A stretch of 64,000 nucleotides of DNA from JAKAVN01 sp963734845. GTDB taxonomy: Bacteria > Desulfobacterota > Binatia > Binatales > Binataceae. The stretch is taken from NCBI GenBank assembly GCA_963734845.1, contig CAVTIS010000018.1, forward strand, positions 496,001-560,000, written 5' to 3'. The notes beneath the pieces were generated by a model. It was not told the DNA's origin. It did no database searches and worked only from the letters and a program-made list of their open reading frames with translations. The position numbers and the translations under genes were made by a program. Shown piece after piece: positions 19,575 to 28,572 of this stretch; position 1 is the stretch's first letter, and the number at the start of each line of letters is the position of its first letter.

Positions 19575-20437
19575 AGCCTGCGGCGCGGAAGGCGGCGGTT
19601 GCCCGACTGGTCGAGCAGCGCGGGCTGAGCCAGGTGCGCGCATGCAGGCTGGTCGGACTCAATCGCTCGAGCATGAACTATCGGCCGCGGCGGCCGGACG
19701 ACTCGCTGCTGCGGCAGCGGCTGCGCGAGCTGGCGGCGGAGCGCAGACGCTTCGGCTATCGGCGCCTGGGCTGGCTGCTGGAGAGGGAAGGTCACGTGCT
19801 GAACCGCAAGAAGCTCTATCGGTTGTACCGCGAGGAAAAGCTCATGGTACGCCGGCGCAGAGGACGCAAGCGCGCGCTGGGAACCAGGGCGCCGATGACG
19901 CTACCGGGCGCGATCAACCAACGGTGGTCACTGGACTTCGTGGCCGACGCACTGAGCGACGGGCGGCGCTTCCGCATCCTATGCGTGGTCGACGACTTCA
20001 GCCGCGAATGTCTGGCCACGGTGGTGGACACTTCACTGGGCGGGGTGCGCGTGGTGCGCGAACTGGACCGGCTAACAGCTGAGCGCGCACTGCCACGGAT
20101 GGTGGTTAGCGACAACGGGACCGAGCTCACCAGTTGCGCCGTGCTGCGTTGGGCCACCGGGCGACTGGAGTGGCACTACATCGAACCCGGCAAGCCGGTT
20201 CAAAACGCTTTCGTCGAATCGTTCAACAGCAAACTGCGCGACGAGTGCCTCAACGAGCACGTCTTCCTCACGCTCGCCGAAGCCCGCGAGACGATCGAAG
20301 CGTGGCGGTTCGATTACAACCACTGCCGGCCGCACTCGAGCCTTGGCGCCTTGACGCCGACCGAGTTCGCAGTGCTTAAAGGACAGCAAGAACAACCGCC
20401 CCTGGAGGGCCAAAACCACGACCGACTCTACTTATGA
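19562..20437 (+). CDS. IS3-family OrfB transposase (read by -1 frameshift from orfA)
   Basis: Integrase-core transposase. From the slip site the -1 frame reads KKRLKPAARKAAVARLVEQR and runs on without a stop to 20437; an internal ATG at 19634 could give a 267-residue OrfB alone. DDE residues are visible: D in WSLDFVADAL, D in VVSDNGTEL and E in NAFVESFNSKLRDECL. The C-terminus (RPHSSLGALTPTEFA) is complete. OrfAB would catalyse cut-out and circle formation of the IS. No inactivating change is seen, so this copy may be active. Confidence 0.88.
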   Translation, partial: KKRLKPAARKAAVARLVEQRGLSQVRACRLVGLNRSSMNYRPRRPDDSLLRQRLRELAAERRRFGYRRLGWLLEREGHVLNRKKLYRLYREEKLMVRRRRGRKRALGTRAPMTLPGAINQRWSLDFVADALSDGRRFRILCVVDDFSRECLATVVDTSLGGVRVVRELDRLTAERALPRMVVSDNGTELTSCAVLRWATGRLEWHYIEPGKPVQNAFVESFNSKLRDECLNEHVFLTLAEARETIEAWRFDYNHCRPHSSLGALTPTEFAVLKGQQEQPPLEGQNHDRLYL

Positions 20438-20649
20438 TCTGATGGGCATCGGGGGGCAGGCCAGTACTGATACCGACCTGAGGCACGCGGGAGCGCGCCA
20501 AGAGGCGGCGGGCGCGGCGCCCACGCAAGCAACTTCTGCCGAATGCCCGAAGCAAGAGAGCCGCGCCAAGTCCACTGGTAAGGATCCGGCATGTCGCGCT
20601 CAACCTCCGCCACGAGGCGTACCGAACGAATCGGAGGGAGTCTTATTTT

Positions 20650-21264
20650 TTGAGCAATAAGAAAGCACCAGATTCAAAAACATTAAATTCAAGAAGCTGG
20701 GTAGGATGGTTGTGGCCCAACAACGCGCAGGAACTCTGGAACATGCTGCTCGCGGTGTTCACATTTTTTTTATCCGTCTGCGCGTACCAGCAGCTTCGAA
20801 GTGACGCGGGATTTCTTGTGCTCGACGTGCCTTCGATCAGTTTTCCTAACCTATTGCTCGTAATGAAGAACGTTGGAAAGGAACCTACAGAAGAGGCCAG
20901 TCTGATCGAGTATACCGGATATTACCCTTGCGGTCAGAATGTTCTTGAAGACCCCCGCAGAGTCGAGACCGCTATTCCACCTCTCGGCCCTAATCAATCC
21001 ACACCGCCACTTTTTTTTGACATCCCTCCGAAGCGCGTGAAGCAATTGCAAAGTGACAAGTGCGGCAAGGCTGTTGTCGCCGCGAAGATTAGTTGGTCTG
21101 GGTGGCTGTCGAAAAGCCACGGCTACTATTGTTGGCATACATTTTTTCATAACGATGAGCTTGAGTGGGATATTTGCGATGGCCAGCGGGAGTGGGCAAT
21201 TTTTGAACGGTGGAATCGCATACATGAGGAAAACCAACCGCGCCGCATTCCACCAGTTCTTTAG
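20650..21264 (+). CDS. Single-pass membrane-anchored hypothetical protein
   Basis: 204 residues, unrecognised. One N-terminal transmembrane helix (LWNMLLAVFTFFLSVCAYQQL, about residues 29-49) is followed by a roughly 150-residue outer domain rich in aromatic residues and cysteines (YPCGQN, CGKAVV, YYCWHTFF, WDICDG), consistent with a periplasmic location. The start is TTG at 20650 with GGAGGG about 10 nt before it. GC is lower than the core. It lies between an IS element and an endonuclease VII remnant, so it is probably acquired. Confidence 0.6.
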   Translation: MSNKKAPDSKTLNSRSWVGWLWPNNAQELWNMLLAVFTFFLSVCAYQQLRSDAGFLVLDVPSISFPNLLLVMKNVGKEPTEEASLIEYTGYYPCGQNVLEDPRRVETAIPPLGPNQSTPPLFFDIPPKRVKQLQSDKCGKAVVAAKISWSGWLSKSHGYYCWHTFFHNDELEWDICDGQREWAIFERWNRIHEENQPRRIPPVL

Positions 21265-21319
21265 CCGTGTATCCGAAAGCTTGTCACTCGAAATCTCATG
21301 TCTTCGTAGAGGAGGTTCT

Positions 21320-21537
21320 GGTCTACATGGAAAAGCTGGGCGCTGCTATCCGCGTTGTCCGAATGGGAGGCGCCTTTTAGCTCAAGACCATTGTCACGGG
21401 ACCGGCCAATACGTGGCTTCCTGTGCATGCAGTGCAACACCGGCCTGGGCCAATTTCAAGACGATCCTCGCTTGCTGCGGGGAGCCGCTCGCTACCTCAC
21501 CAGGTTCAAAGCCATCTCTTATCGCGGATGTTCTTAA
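21320..21537 (+). pseudogene. Recombination endonuclease VII (HNH-type) remnant
   Basis: The signature is split over two frames: NGRRLLAQDHCHGTGQ in one, then RGFLCMQCNTGLGQFQDDPR and LLRGAARYL in another, with the shift between about 21392 and 21411. Joined, they match the endonuclease VII core (DHCH, RGLLC-x2-CN-x-GLG-x4-DDP). The first cysteine pair is also altered (CYPRC). No start codon with a ribosome site is seen. This is phage-derived debris. Confidence 0.7.
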
Positions 21538-22062
21538 AAACGCTGAGACATGGACTGGATTCTCCCCGGCGGCTCCCAAAAAAAGCCCAGCGACGAGGTC
21601 GTAGTCGCCAAGGAATTATTTACTGCATTGAACTTAAGATGCCGCGCTGCACAAGCAGCTCAACTCAAACTGCGAGCGGCACGCAGACGGCCAGTGAGAC
21701 CAAGTAAACCGGCTGTCAACGATTCGAACGGTCATTCTGGGCAGGAGGCCTGACTTGGTACTCGAAATATTCTGTCAACTCGGGCGCAGCGCGCATAGCC
21801 AACTAGCCTCACCTCGTACCCGCAAAAATCTGGCACGGAAACGCCCCTGGAAAGCCTCGGCCACCGCGACGCTCTCCCCCCAACCTCGGCGGAGCGCTCC
21901 GGAAGCCCGCAGAATGGGCCGCGCGATCAATGCGCCCTATTCCCGGCGATGATGGGGAACCGCTTTGGTTTTTCTGAAAGCCTCTGTTAGACGGGAGGCA
22001 TGAAAGTAGGCTACGAAGCCACGCTCGCCCCGGTCGGTTCTATCGAGAGGAAGGATTGAGCC
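21538..22062. other. Intergenic stretch, nothing recognised
   Basis: About 520 nt downstream of the endonuclease VII remnant. Short frames near 21750-21950 are Arg/Ala/Pro-rich and lack ribosome sites. Confidence 0.35.
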
Positions 22063-22674
22063 ATGCATTTGTGTCCACCGCGCCAGCATGTGAACGGCTG
22101 CGCTCGATCATTAGACAGACCTCGCATCGCCGGCTCATCGCGCCGTTCCGCATTGATGCAGCTCGCGCTTGTGTGCGGAGGCCTCGCGTTCGCGACGTGG
22201 GGATGTGGTTTTGTAGATATGGTTTTCAATGGCGAAGATTCACAGACCATGCGCGAAGAAAACGTGTGCGATACTCTCGCCTCGGATTACTCCTCTAAGG
22301 TTCCCGCGCTGGTCGAGCTCCGGACCGATAAGGCTGGCACCACCCGCTACCGCGATTTACGACTCGGCGGCACGGAAATGGATCCGCAATGGGTTCCGAT
22401 TCCGAACCGGCATGCAGATGCCACCGGGTGGCTACCGGCGGGTAGTTTCACCAAAATGAATTTTCAGCCGCCGCTTCAGCGCACACTGACGCCTGGTTCG
22501 GTAACCTACGTCGCCTACGCACCGGCCGACGCCCGCGGCGAGTCGGAACAGGCGCAACTCGACACGCTCAATTCGGCGTTTGGTCCGGAGTCTGGGACCT
22601 TCCGCTGGAACGGCCGCGACTATCGTTACTCCGCTTTGCATAAGCTGCCGTGCGGTCCACCCCCGAAAAAGTAG
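22063..22674 (+). CDS. Putative lipoprotein
   Basis: 203 residues, unrecognised family. After a basic N-region of about 30 residues comes a hydrophobic stretch MQLALVCGGLAFATWGCGF in which the Cys after ATWG could be a lipid-modified residue; this lipobox is atypical. The rest (residues 60-200) is a soluble beta-rich domain ending in LHKLPCGPPPKK. GAGGAAGG lies 9 nt before the ATG, supporting this start, although an internal Met at about residue 32 would give a more typical signal peptide. No operon partner. Confidence 0.6.
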   Translation: MHLCPPRQHVNGCARSLDRPRIAGSSRRSALMQLALVCGGLAFATWGCGFVDMVFNGEDSQTMREENVCDTLASDYSSKVPALVELRTDKAGTTRYRDLRLGGTEMDPQWVPIPNRHADATGWLPAGSFTKMNFQPPLQRTLTPGSVTYVAYAPADARGESEQAQLDTLNSAFGPESGTFRWNGRDYRYSALHKLPCGPPPKK

Positions 22675-23736
22675 CGAACGGCTGACCTGCCACCGCCTCG
22701 CTCGATTCGCCGGGGCAAGGAATCGCAGCCCTTTAACGCTGAGAGTCGATGGAAAATGGCTCGTCTGAAATCTCAAAAAATTACGGCTACTACGGGTCCC
22801 CAGTGCAAATCGAGATCGCGTTCTTGGGGGTAGCGCCCCTCTCGCGCTGGAAAACGTGCTCGCCCCTTCGATCATCGTAGGACGGATGGTCATCTGACGC
22901 CGAGGTCGGCTCGGCTGATCGCCGCGGTAGGATGCGCACAGCGCCCGCCTAAAACTTCCTTGCCGTTCAAGGGGGTCGCCTTCTCGGATGGTCAGCGCCG
23001 ACGGCCTAGCGATGGGTCACATGCTGGATGGTCGAGGGCTGTGCTCCTGGCGCCGGTCAATCCAACGATGGCTTCATGCTCGCCCACCACAAAGCCCGAG
23101 AGCGATAAGTCTTGATGTTGTGCGGGATTCTCCGGGCTCACCGCGTCCGTGTAGAGGCTATGTAGAGGGCGAGCCCGATTTGGCGTCGATTTGGGCGACT
23201 GGCGTCGAGCCCGAGGGGGTCGCGATGCGGCCCATCAGCGGCCACAACATCATCATCAAATCCCGGCAGGCGGGCGAGCACGTCTTGATGCGCTGGCCTG
23301 GGCGGATGGTGGAGGCGCGCCGCATCGTGGTGCGGCCGCATACCTCACACACAACCGGGATGCGAGGCGGATTCACGCGATAATGGACCAGTTTTCCCGA
23401 GCGCGGCATGGCTCTAAGGTTATGCGGGAAATTGCAAACTCGAAAGGGCCACGGTCGCGGACTTCATCAACCGGTTGTTTTGCCCGCTTGGACCCAAGGA
23501 CTTATTTCTTATGTTTCGTTTATTTCGTACGTCCGGCACACGTGGGCGAGAGTGGTCGAGGGTCGGATAGCAGGAATGGAGAGTGATTTAGAGCTTCACT
23601 TATCCTCCTCGAATTTTTGTTTTTTCTTATTTCGTAATAGGGGGACTTCTCTACACTGCCTCTACATCGAGGTCCGCTATGGTTGCGAGCGTGCAGAGGC
23701 AGCAGGTTGAAAAAGCTTATATTTATTGCTGTTTTA
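22675..23736. other. Gene-poor stretch before the tRNA-Gly element
   Basis: About 1 kb. The only plausible gene is the small minus-strand zinc-binding protein listed at 23158-23409. AT content rises near 23480-23740 towards the attachment site. Confidence 0.4.
23158..23409 (-). CDS. Small Cys4 zinc-ribbon protein
   Basis: 83 residues. The central part reads VVCEVCGRTTMRRASTIRPG then RIKTCSPACR, a CxxC...CxxxC metal-binding pattern like small phage or mobile-element zinc proteins. The C-terminal 30 residues look unstructured. No ribosome site is visible before 23409, which lowers confidence. It lies just outside the left attachment site of the integrated element. Confidence 0.45.
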   Translation of the reverse strand: MPRSGKLVHYRVNPPRIPVVCEVCGRTTMRRASTIRPGQRIKTCSPACRDLMMMLWPLMGRIATPSGSTPVAQIDAKSGSPST

Positions 23737-23782
23737 TTGGAGCGGGTGATCGGTTTCGAACCGACGACCTTGTGCTTGGCAA
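23737..23782. repeat. attL: 46-bp partial copy of tRNA-Gly 3' half
   Basis: Identical over 46 bp to 39632-39677. It runs from the anticodon loop to the CCA end of tRNA-Gly(GCC), minus strand, then diverges (tctcgcgg here instead of the tRNA 5' half). It is a displaced tRNA fragment, not a functional tRNA gene. Confidence 0.9.
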
Positions 23783-23913
23783 TCTCGCGGTACGGTCTAC
23801 GCACGTTCACGCTCGAAAGCGCCAGAACCGCCAAAGCCCTTCTCTCCCAAGCACTTCATGCGCATACCAGCGCACGTCAGGCATCTTGCGGCGTGACTTG
23901 TCTGTTTGCGAAG

Positions 23914-24199
23914 TGCATACAATGAGCATACATTCTATTTTTGCACTGATGAAACATCGCCAATGTATGCAGAATGTATGCTGTGAAGGATGTGAAGGAT
24001 TATTCCTAGTATATGGTCACTAAGAAAATCTCTTTCTCCTCCCTCGCGTATAGCTACATGCCCCCATTTACTCTCTCTATATAGCCCGTATATAGGAAAA
24101 ATCCCTCACATCCTTCACATCCTTCACAAACCCAATGGAATCAGACCTTTGGGCTGTGAAGGATCCGACAACGATCCTTCACACATCCCTCACAGGTTC
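23914..24199. repeat. Left-end repeat cluster of the element
   Basis: Holds the motif GCATACAATGAGCATACATT (from 23914) with inverted copies AATGTATGC and AGAATGTATGC at about 23962-23981. Next come 9-bp units of the type CCYTCACAT: inverted near 23980-24000, direct at 24101-24128, and again near 24174-24195. Related motifs recur at the right end (39323-39480). Possible integrase arm sites or replication iterons. It also covers the 440-nt space before the integrase. Confidence 0.6.
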
Positions 24200-24224
24200 A
24201 ACCAAACGCCCCGAGGAGACCGCG

Positions 24225-25427
24225 ATGCCGAAAATCACGAAGAGCTTTGTTGAGCGCCTGAAGCCGCCGGCGGATGGCGGTCCGGTCTTCTATCGCGACA
24301 CGGAGATCCGCGGGTTTGCGGTACGGCTGATGCCGGAGTGGGTCGAGAAGGGCCGACTGAAGGGCGGGACCAAGAGCTTCGTGCTCGAAGCGCGGGTCAA
24401 GGGCCGGTTCCGGCGGATGACGGTCGGCCGCTTCCCGGACTGGAGCGTCGACCAAGCACGAGAGAAGGCGCTGGAGTGGAAAAGCGCGATCGCGCAGGGC
24501 GGCGACCCGATGACCGAGCGCGAGCGCGAGTGGAACGAGCCGACCTTCAAGGACCTCACCGAGCGCTACCTGGAGGACCATGCGAAGGTGCACAAGGGGT
24601 CCTGGAAGCGGGACGAGACGCGCATCAAGCGCCATTTTGATAAGTGGTCAGGGCGCAGGCTGAGCGACATCACGGCCGCCGATGTGGTCGCGCTGCAGAA
24701 GGAGATCTCCACGCGTCGCGGCGCCCGCAAGGGCGGCAAGATCGCCGCGAACCGGGCAATGGCGTTGCTGCGAGCGATGTTCAATCTGGCGATCGAATGG
24801 GGACTGTTCAGTGGCGCCAACCCGGCCACGGCCGCCAAGGCCTTCCCCGAGGTGAAGCGCGAGAGATTTCTGAACGCAGACGAGCTCGCGCGCGTCAACC
24901 AGGCGCTGATCGACGAGCCGGACGACCACTGGCGCGCCTACTTCCCGCTGTTGCTCATGCTCGGCACGCGGCGCAGCGAGCTCCTCTCCGCCAGATGGGC
25001 CGATATCGACCTCAAGGAGCGCACCTGGCGGTTGCCGATGACCAAAGCCGGCCGACCGCTCACGCTGCCGCTGCCGGCGCCGGCGGTGGCGATTCTGGAA
25101 GCGCTACCGAGCCACGGGGCCTCGGAATGGGTATTCCCGGGCTCCGCCGCCACCGGGCACCTGGTCGAGGTCAAGAGCGCGTGGTCGCGAATCCGTAAAA
25201 CCGCGGGCGTCCCGGACGTGACCGTGCACGACCTGCGGCGCACCCTCGGCTCGTGGCTCGCGGGCGCCGGCTTCAGTCTGCCGATGATCGGCAAAGCGCT
25301 CGGGCACACGCGCGCGAGCAGCACCGAGGTCTACGCCAGGCTCCAACTCGATCCGATCCGCGCGATGCTGGCGGCCAACGCGGACTTGATGTTCGGCGCT
25401 AGTAAGCTGGAAAGCGCAGACGAGTGA
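24225..25427 (+). CDS. Tyrosine-type integrase (P4-like, N-terminal DUF4102 domain)
   Basis: 400 residues. The N-terminal arm-binding domain has FVERLKPPADGGPVFYRDTEI and IRGFAVRLMPEW; a SAM-like core-binding domain follows (about 110-190); the catalytic domain shows Arg in GTRRSELLSARW, HDLRRTLGSWLA (HxxR), LGHTRASSTEVY (His and the Tyr nucleophile). All catalytic residues are present. The start at 24225 is chosen because GAGGAG lies 6 nt before it; an in-frame ATG at 24135 lies in the repeat cluster without a site. It should catalyse recombination at the 46-bp repeats that bound the element. It lies beside attL, about 440 nt from it. Confidence 0.95.
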   Translation: MPKITKSFVERLKPPADGGPVFYRDTEIRGFAVRLMPEWVEKGRLKGGTKSFVLEARVKGRFRRMTVGRFPDWSVDQAREKALEWKSAIAQGGDPMTEREREWNEPTFKDLTERYLEDHAKVHKGSWKRDETRIKRHFDKWSGRRLSDITAADVVALQKEISTRRGARKGGKIAANRAMALLRAMFNLAIEWGLFSGANPATAAKAFPEVKRERFLNADELARVNQALIDEPDDHWRAYFPLLLMLGTRRSELLSARWADIDLKERTWRLPMTKAGRPLTLPLPAPAVAILEALPSHGASEWVFPGSAATGHLVEVKSAWSRIRKTAGVPDVTVHDLRRTLGSWLAGAGFSLPMIGKALGHTRASSTEVYARLQLDPIRAMLAANADLMFGASKLESADE

Positions 25428-25440
25428 AGATCCGCAACTA

Positions 25441-25497
25441 TGTAAACAACTGTGTTTACACAGTGTCAACACTTTTGTTTACACACTTGTTAACTAC
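25441..25497. promoter_or_regulatory. Palindromic operator-like cluster after the integrase
   Basis: TGTAAACA-ACTG-TGTTTACA at 25441-25460 has perfect 8-bp arms. It is followed by GTGTCAACAC, TGTTTACACA and TTGTTAAC, which look like degenerate half-sites. It lies 14 nt after the integrase stop and about 150 nt before the AlpA-like gene. It could be a repressor-binding array or a weak bidirectional terminator. Confidence 0.5.
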
Positions 25498-25644
25498 AGC
25501 CCTCTCTCGCTGGTACGCAATACCATTGGGGCACAGGACTTTCGGCGCTTTTTAGCCAGTCCGATCTGTCTACCGACAACCCTCCCGTTTTCGGAAAAAC
25601 AAGCCTCTTGTGCGAAGAGTTGAAGTTGTGCCATCGTCGCGGTT

Positions 25645-25887
25645 ATGAGTAGCATGGCGCAAGCGCGAGTATCCACGTCCCCGACCGACCCCGGAGACCG
25701 TATTTTGAATGAAGTCGCCGCGGCCGATTTCCTCCTAGTTTCTCCCCGCACGTTGCAAAGATGGCGGCGGCTACGCGGCCTTGGTCCGCCGTTTCTAAAG
25801 TACGGCAAGCTGGTTCGCTACCGGGAGAGCGATTTGAGCCGATACCTGGAGGCGTCGCGGCGCGCAGAGACTCCTGTCGCAGACTAA
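25645..25887 (+). CDS. AlpA/excisionase-like helix-turn-helix protein
   Basis: 80 residues. The core ILNEVAAADFLLVSPRTLQR and WRRLRGLGPPFLKYGKLVRY ends in RESDLSRYLEASRR, the MerR-type winged helix-turn-helix used by phage AlpA regulators and excisionases. Two possible starts, 25645 and 25654; no strong ribosome site. Its position between integrase and primase fits control of excision or of integrase expression. Palindromic sites 150-200 nt upstream are candidate targets. Confidence 0.75.
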   Translation: MSSMAQARVSTSPTDPGDRILNEVAAADFLLVSPRTLQRWRRLRGLGPPFLKYGKLVRYRESDLSRYLEASRRAETPVAD

Positions 25888-25920
25888 ACGCCGCCAAGGC
25901 GTATGTGGGGGTGGTTGGGA

Positions 25921-26266
25921 TGGCGGTTTCGCGATCGCAGCGCATAGATAGGTTTCTACGGACTGGGGCGTATGACGCCTGGCTTCAACAGCGGACCGCC
26001 GAGCGTCGGCACCAGTTCAATGCCGCACTCGCCAAGCGCGCCCGGGACCGGCTATATCGTGCGCTACGCGCAGCCTTTGTGATCGCGGCGCCCGCGCTGC
26101 TGCGATCTCGCCGCACCCCAACTCCACGCACGCCCGGCCCTCGGCCGATCCGCCGCCGACGGACACGGTCGCGATCGCGGAGCTCTTCGGCTCGGGCATC
26201 GTCAGACCCATCGGCATTACCATCTGGATCGAGCATCGGACGTGCTCGAGGGGGGCGCGATGTTGA
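25921..26266 (+). pseudogene. Small basic protein split over two frames, uncertain
   Basis: From the ATG at 25921 about 60 codons look coding (MAVSRSQRIDRFLRTGAYDA, then an Arg/Ala-rich helix). After about 26090 this frame becomes Arg/Pro/Ser-rich, whereas the next frame reads plausible protein (DTVAIAELFGSGIVRPIGI) and stops at 26266, overlapping the primase start as ATGTTGA. Either a frameshift joins them or two tiny genes are present. A 36-codon frame at 25972-26082 is a further option. Confidence 0.3.
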
Positions 26267-28572
26267 CGCCCAAAGATCTTGCGCACGCCCTCAGCCAAGG
26301 TCGCGAAAAACCGAATGGCCGCCCCGACGGCTGGTGGGCTCTCTGTCCCGTGCACGACGACCACGACCCGTCACTATCGATCGACGTGGCGGCCAACGGG
26401 AAACTCCTGCTCAAGTGCCACTCGGAGAAATGTTCTAACTCCGACATCATCGCAAAGCTACAAGAGCGTGGTCTGTGGCCGAAACCCAACGGACATCAGA
26501 ACGGCGCGAACCGCGGGGAGCGGAAACGGCAAGCAAGCGCGGAGAGCACGCGCAAGCCATTGGGCACCATCGTCAAGACCTACTCGTACACGGATGAGCA
26601 GGGTATTGAAGGTTACCAGACCGTCCGCTTCGAGCCCAAAGACTTCCGTCAACGTCGTCAGTGCGCGGACTGCGCCGGTCAGGGTTGCGGGAATTGCAAG
26701 CACGGGTGGGTCTGGAATCTGAAAGGCGTGCGCCGTCTCCTCTATCGACTCCCCGACATTATCAAGTCAGCGCAGGAAGCAATGCCCAAGGGCATCGTGG
26801 TCTGCGAGGGCGAGAAAGACGTTGAATCGATCGAGCAGTATGGCTTCATCGCGACCACTAACGCGGAAGGCGCGGAGAAATGGCACGACGATTTCAATAG
26901 TCAGTTCAACGGCCGCAAGGCCGTCATCTTCCGCGACAACGATGTCAAAGGCGAGCGTCACGCGCTGATCGTCGCGCGCAATCTCAAGGGGCACGCGACC
27001 GAAATAAGAATCGTGTGTCCGCCTGGTGTCGACGAGAAAGGCGACATCACCGACTGGATCGAGAAGCGCAAGGCCGCCGGCGACGACCCACAGCAGATTC
27101 GCGCTGGAATACTCGCAATGATCGCGGCGGCGCCGGCCTGGAAGGACGAAGAGAAGCCCGCTACTTCGCTCGCGACGGAAATCGAGGCACCGGCGTGGAG
27201 CGAAGATGCGATCGCGGCTAAATTCGTCGCCGCATACGGAGCCGAGCTTCGCTACGTCGCGGCGTGGGGCAAATGGATGCAGTGGCAAGACAAGGGCCGG
27301 TGGGGGAAGGACGAGACACTGTACGCCTTCAACCGCGTGCGCGAAATCTGCCGCATAGTCGCCCACGATGCGTATATGGACCCGGAGGGCGACGCGGGCC
27401 CGAAAGTCGCGAAGTCGCTCGCCAGCGCGCGCACCGTGGCGGCCGTCGAGAAATTAGCCGCATCGGATCGCCAGATCGCGGCCACCGTCGATCAGTGGGA
27501 CGCGGACCCGTGGCTCCTGAATACCGAGAAAGGCGTGGTGGACCTGAAGACCGGCAAGCTCCAGCCGCACCGCCGCGACCAATATTATTCCAAGATCACA
27601 GCAGAGCCACCGGACGAATATGCGGACTGTCCGAAGTGGCTCGCGTTCCTCGATCGGATCATGCGCGGCGACGACGAGATGATCGCGTTCCTCAAACGCG
27701 TGACCGGCTACTGCCTCACCGGCAGGACGACGGAGCAGTCGCTTTTCTTCTGCTACGGGGCGAAGGGTGCCAACGGCAAGGGCGTGCTGATGAACACCAT
27801 GAAGCGGTTGATGGGGGAGTACGCGACTTCCACGGCGATGGAGACTCTGACCGTTTCGCGTGGTGGTGAGCACCATCCGACCGAAGTCGCGGATCTGAAG
27901 GGCGCCCGTCTCGTGATAACAACGGAAACTGGCGAGGGCCGTTGGAACGAGGGCCGGATCAAGCAATTCACCGGCGGTGATCCAATCAAAGCTCGCTACA
28001 TGCATCAGAATTTTTTCGAGTTCGAGCCCAACTTCAAACTCTGGATCAGCGGCAATCAGGAGCCGCGAATCCGCAACCTGGACGTCGCGATGCGACGTCG
28101 TCTGCACGTGATCCCGTTCACCGAGCGGATCCCCGACGAGGAGCAAGACAAGCTGCTCGCCGACCATTTGCGATCGGAGTGGGGCTCGATTCTGCGGTGG
28201 GCTATCGACGGGTGTCTAGAGTGGCAGCGCGTTGGCCTCCAGCCGCCTGCGGCCGTCATCGGCGCGACCGGCGAGTATTTCGAGAACGAGGATTTGGTCG
28301 GGCAGTGGGTGCGGAGTGAGTGCGACCTCAACGCTGAGGCTGCGACTCTGACCGCGAATCTTTTTCAGTCTTTCAAGTTGTTCGCGGAGCGCGCCAATGA
28401 GTTCATCGGAAGTGAAAAATCCTTTTCGCAGCGTCTCGCGTCCCACGGCTTTGAGCGCGACCGCGAGGGGGGCACCGGTAGCGCCACGTTTCGAGGGCTG
28501 CGGTTGAAAGCAGCGCAAGTTGAAATTTTCGCCAACAATAAAGTTGATGGGAGGGTAGTAAATGGAAAATGA
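26260..28572 (+). CDS. Phage/plasmid DNA primase-helicase (P4 alpha / D5-type)
   Basis: 770 residues. The order is: a CHC2-like zinc finger (C29, H32, C53, C58 in CPVHDDHDPSL and CHSEKC); a second zinc-binding cluster CADCAGQGCGNCKHG (about 134-148); a TOPRIM primase domain (VVCEGEKDVES and RDNDVKGERHA); a D5_N region; and an SF3 helicase with Walker A GAKGANGKG (about 505) and the downstream VITTETGEGRWNEG. It would prime and unwind DNA to replicate the element. The start at 26260 is preferred over GTG at 26242. It overlaps the next gene by 11 nt. Confidence 0.93.
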   Translation: MLTPKDLAHALSQGREKPNGRPDGWWALCPVHDDHDPSLSIDVAANGKLLLKCHSEKCSNSDIIAKLQERGLWPKPNGHQNGANRGERKRQASAESTRKPLGTIVKTYSYTDEQGIEGYQTVRFEPKDFRQRRQCADCAGQGCGNCKHGWVWNLKGVRRLLYRLPDIIKSAQEAMPKGIVVCEGEKDVESIEQYGFIATTNAEGAEKWHDDFNSQFNGRKAVIFRDNDVKGERHALIVARNLKGHATEIRIVCPPGVDEKGDITDWIEKRKAAGDDPQQIRAGILAMIAAAPAWKDEEKPATSLATEIEAPAWSEDAIAAKFVAAYGAELRYVAAWGKWMQWQDKGRWGKDETLYAFNRVREICRIVAHDAYMDPEGDAGPKVAKSLASARTVAAVEKLAASDRQIAATVDQWDADPWLLNTEKGVVDLKTGKLQPHRRDQYYSKITAEPPDEYADCPKWLAFLDRIMRGDDEMIAFLKRVTGYCLTGRTTEQSLFFCYGAKGANGKGVLMNTMKRLMGEYATSTAMETLTVSRGGEHHPTEVADLKGARLVITTETGEGRWNEGRIKQFTGGDPIKARYMHQNFFEFEPNFKLWISGNQEPRIRNLDVAMRRRLHVIPFTERIPDEEQDKLLADHLRSEWGSILRWAIDGCLEWQRVGLQPPAAVIGATGEYFENEDLVGQWVRSECDLNAEAATLTANLFQSFKLFAERANEFIGSEKSFSQRLASHGFERDREGGTGSATFRGLRLKAAQVEIFANNKVDGRVVNGK

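Larger units (their letters stand above)
19244..20463 (+). mobile_element. IS3-family (IS407-type) insertion sequence, apparently complete
   Basis: 1,220 bp between imperfect terminal inverted repeats that start TGGCCTGCCCCCC (19244) and end GGGGGGCAGGCCA (20463). It holds orfA and orfB in the -1 arrangement typical of the family. Flanking tetranucleotides are gttc and gtac, which are not an exact target duplication, so the site may have drifted or recombined. Confidence 0.85.

Noticed and set aside
23679..24023. Two plus-strand frames reading ...ERVIGFEPTTLCLA... and ...GDRFRTDDLVLG... as genes
   Set aside because: These are translations of the tRNA-Gly fragment at attL; such antisense-tRNA frames are a common annotation artefact.
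24101..24200. CRISPR array
   Set aside because: The repeated units are about 9 bp and contiguous, without 30-40-bp spacers, and no cas gene is present.
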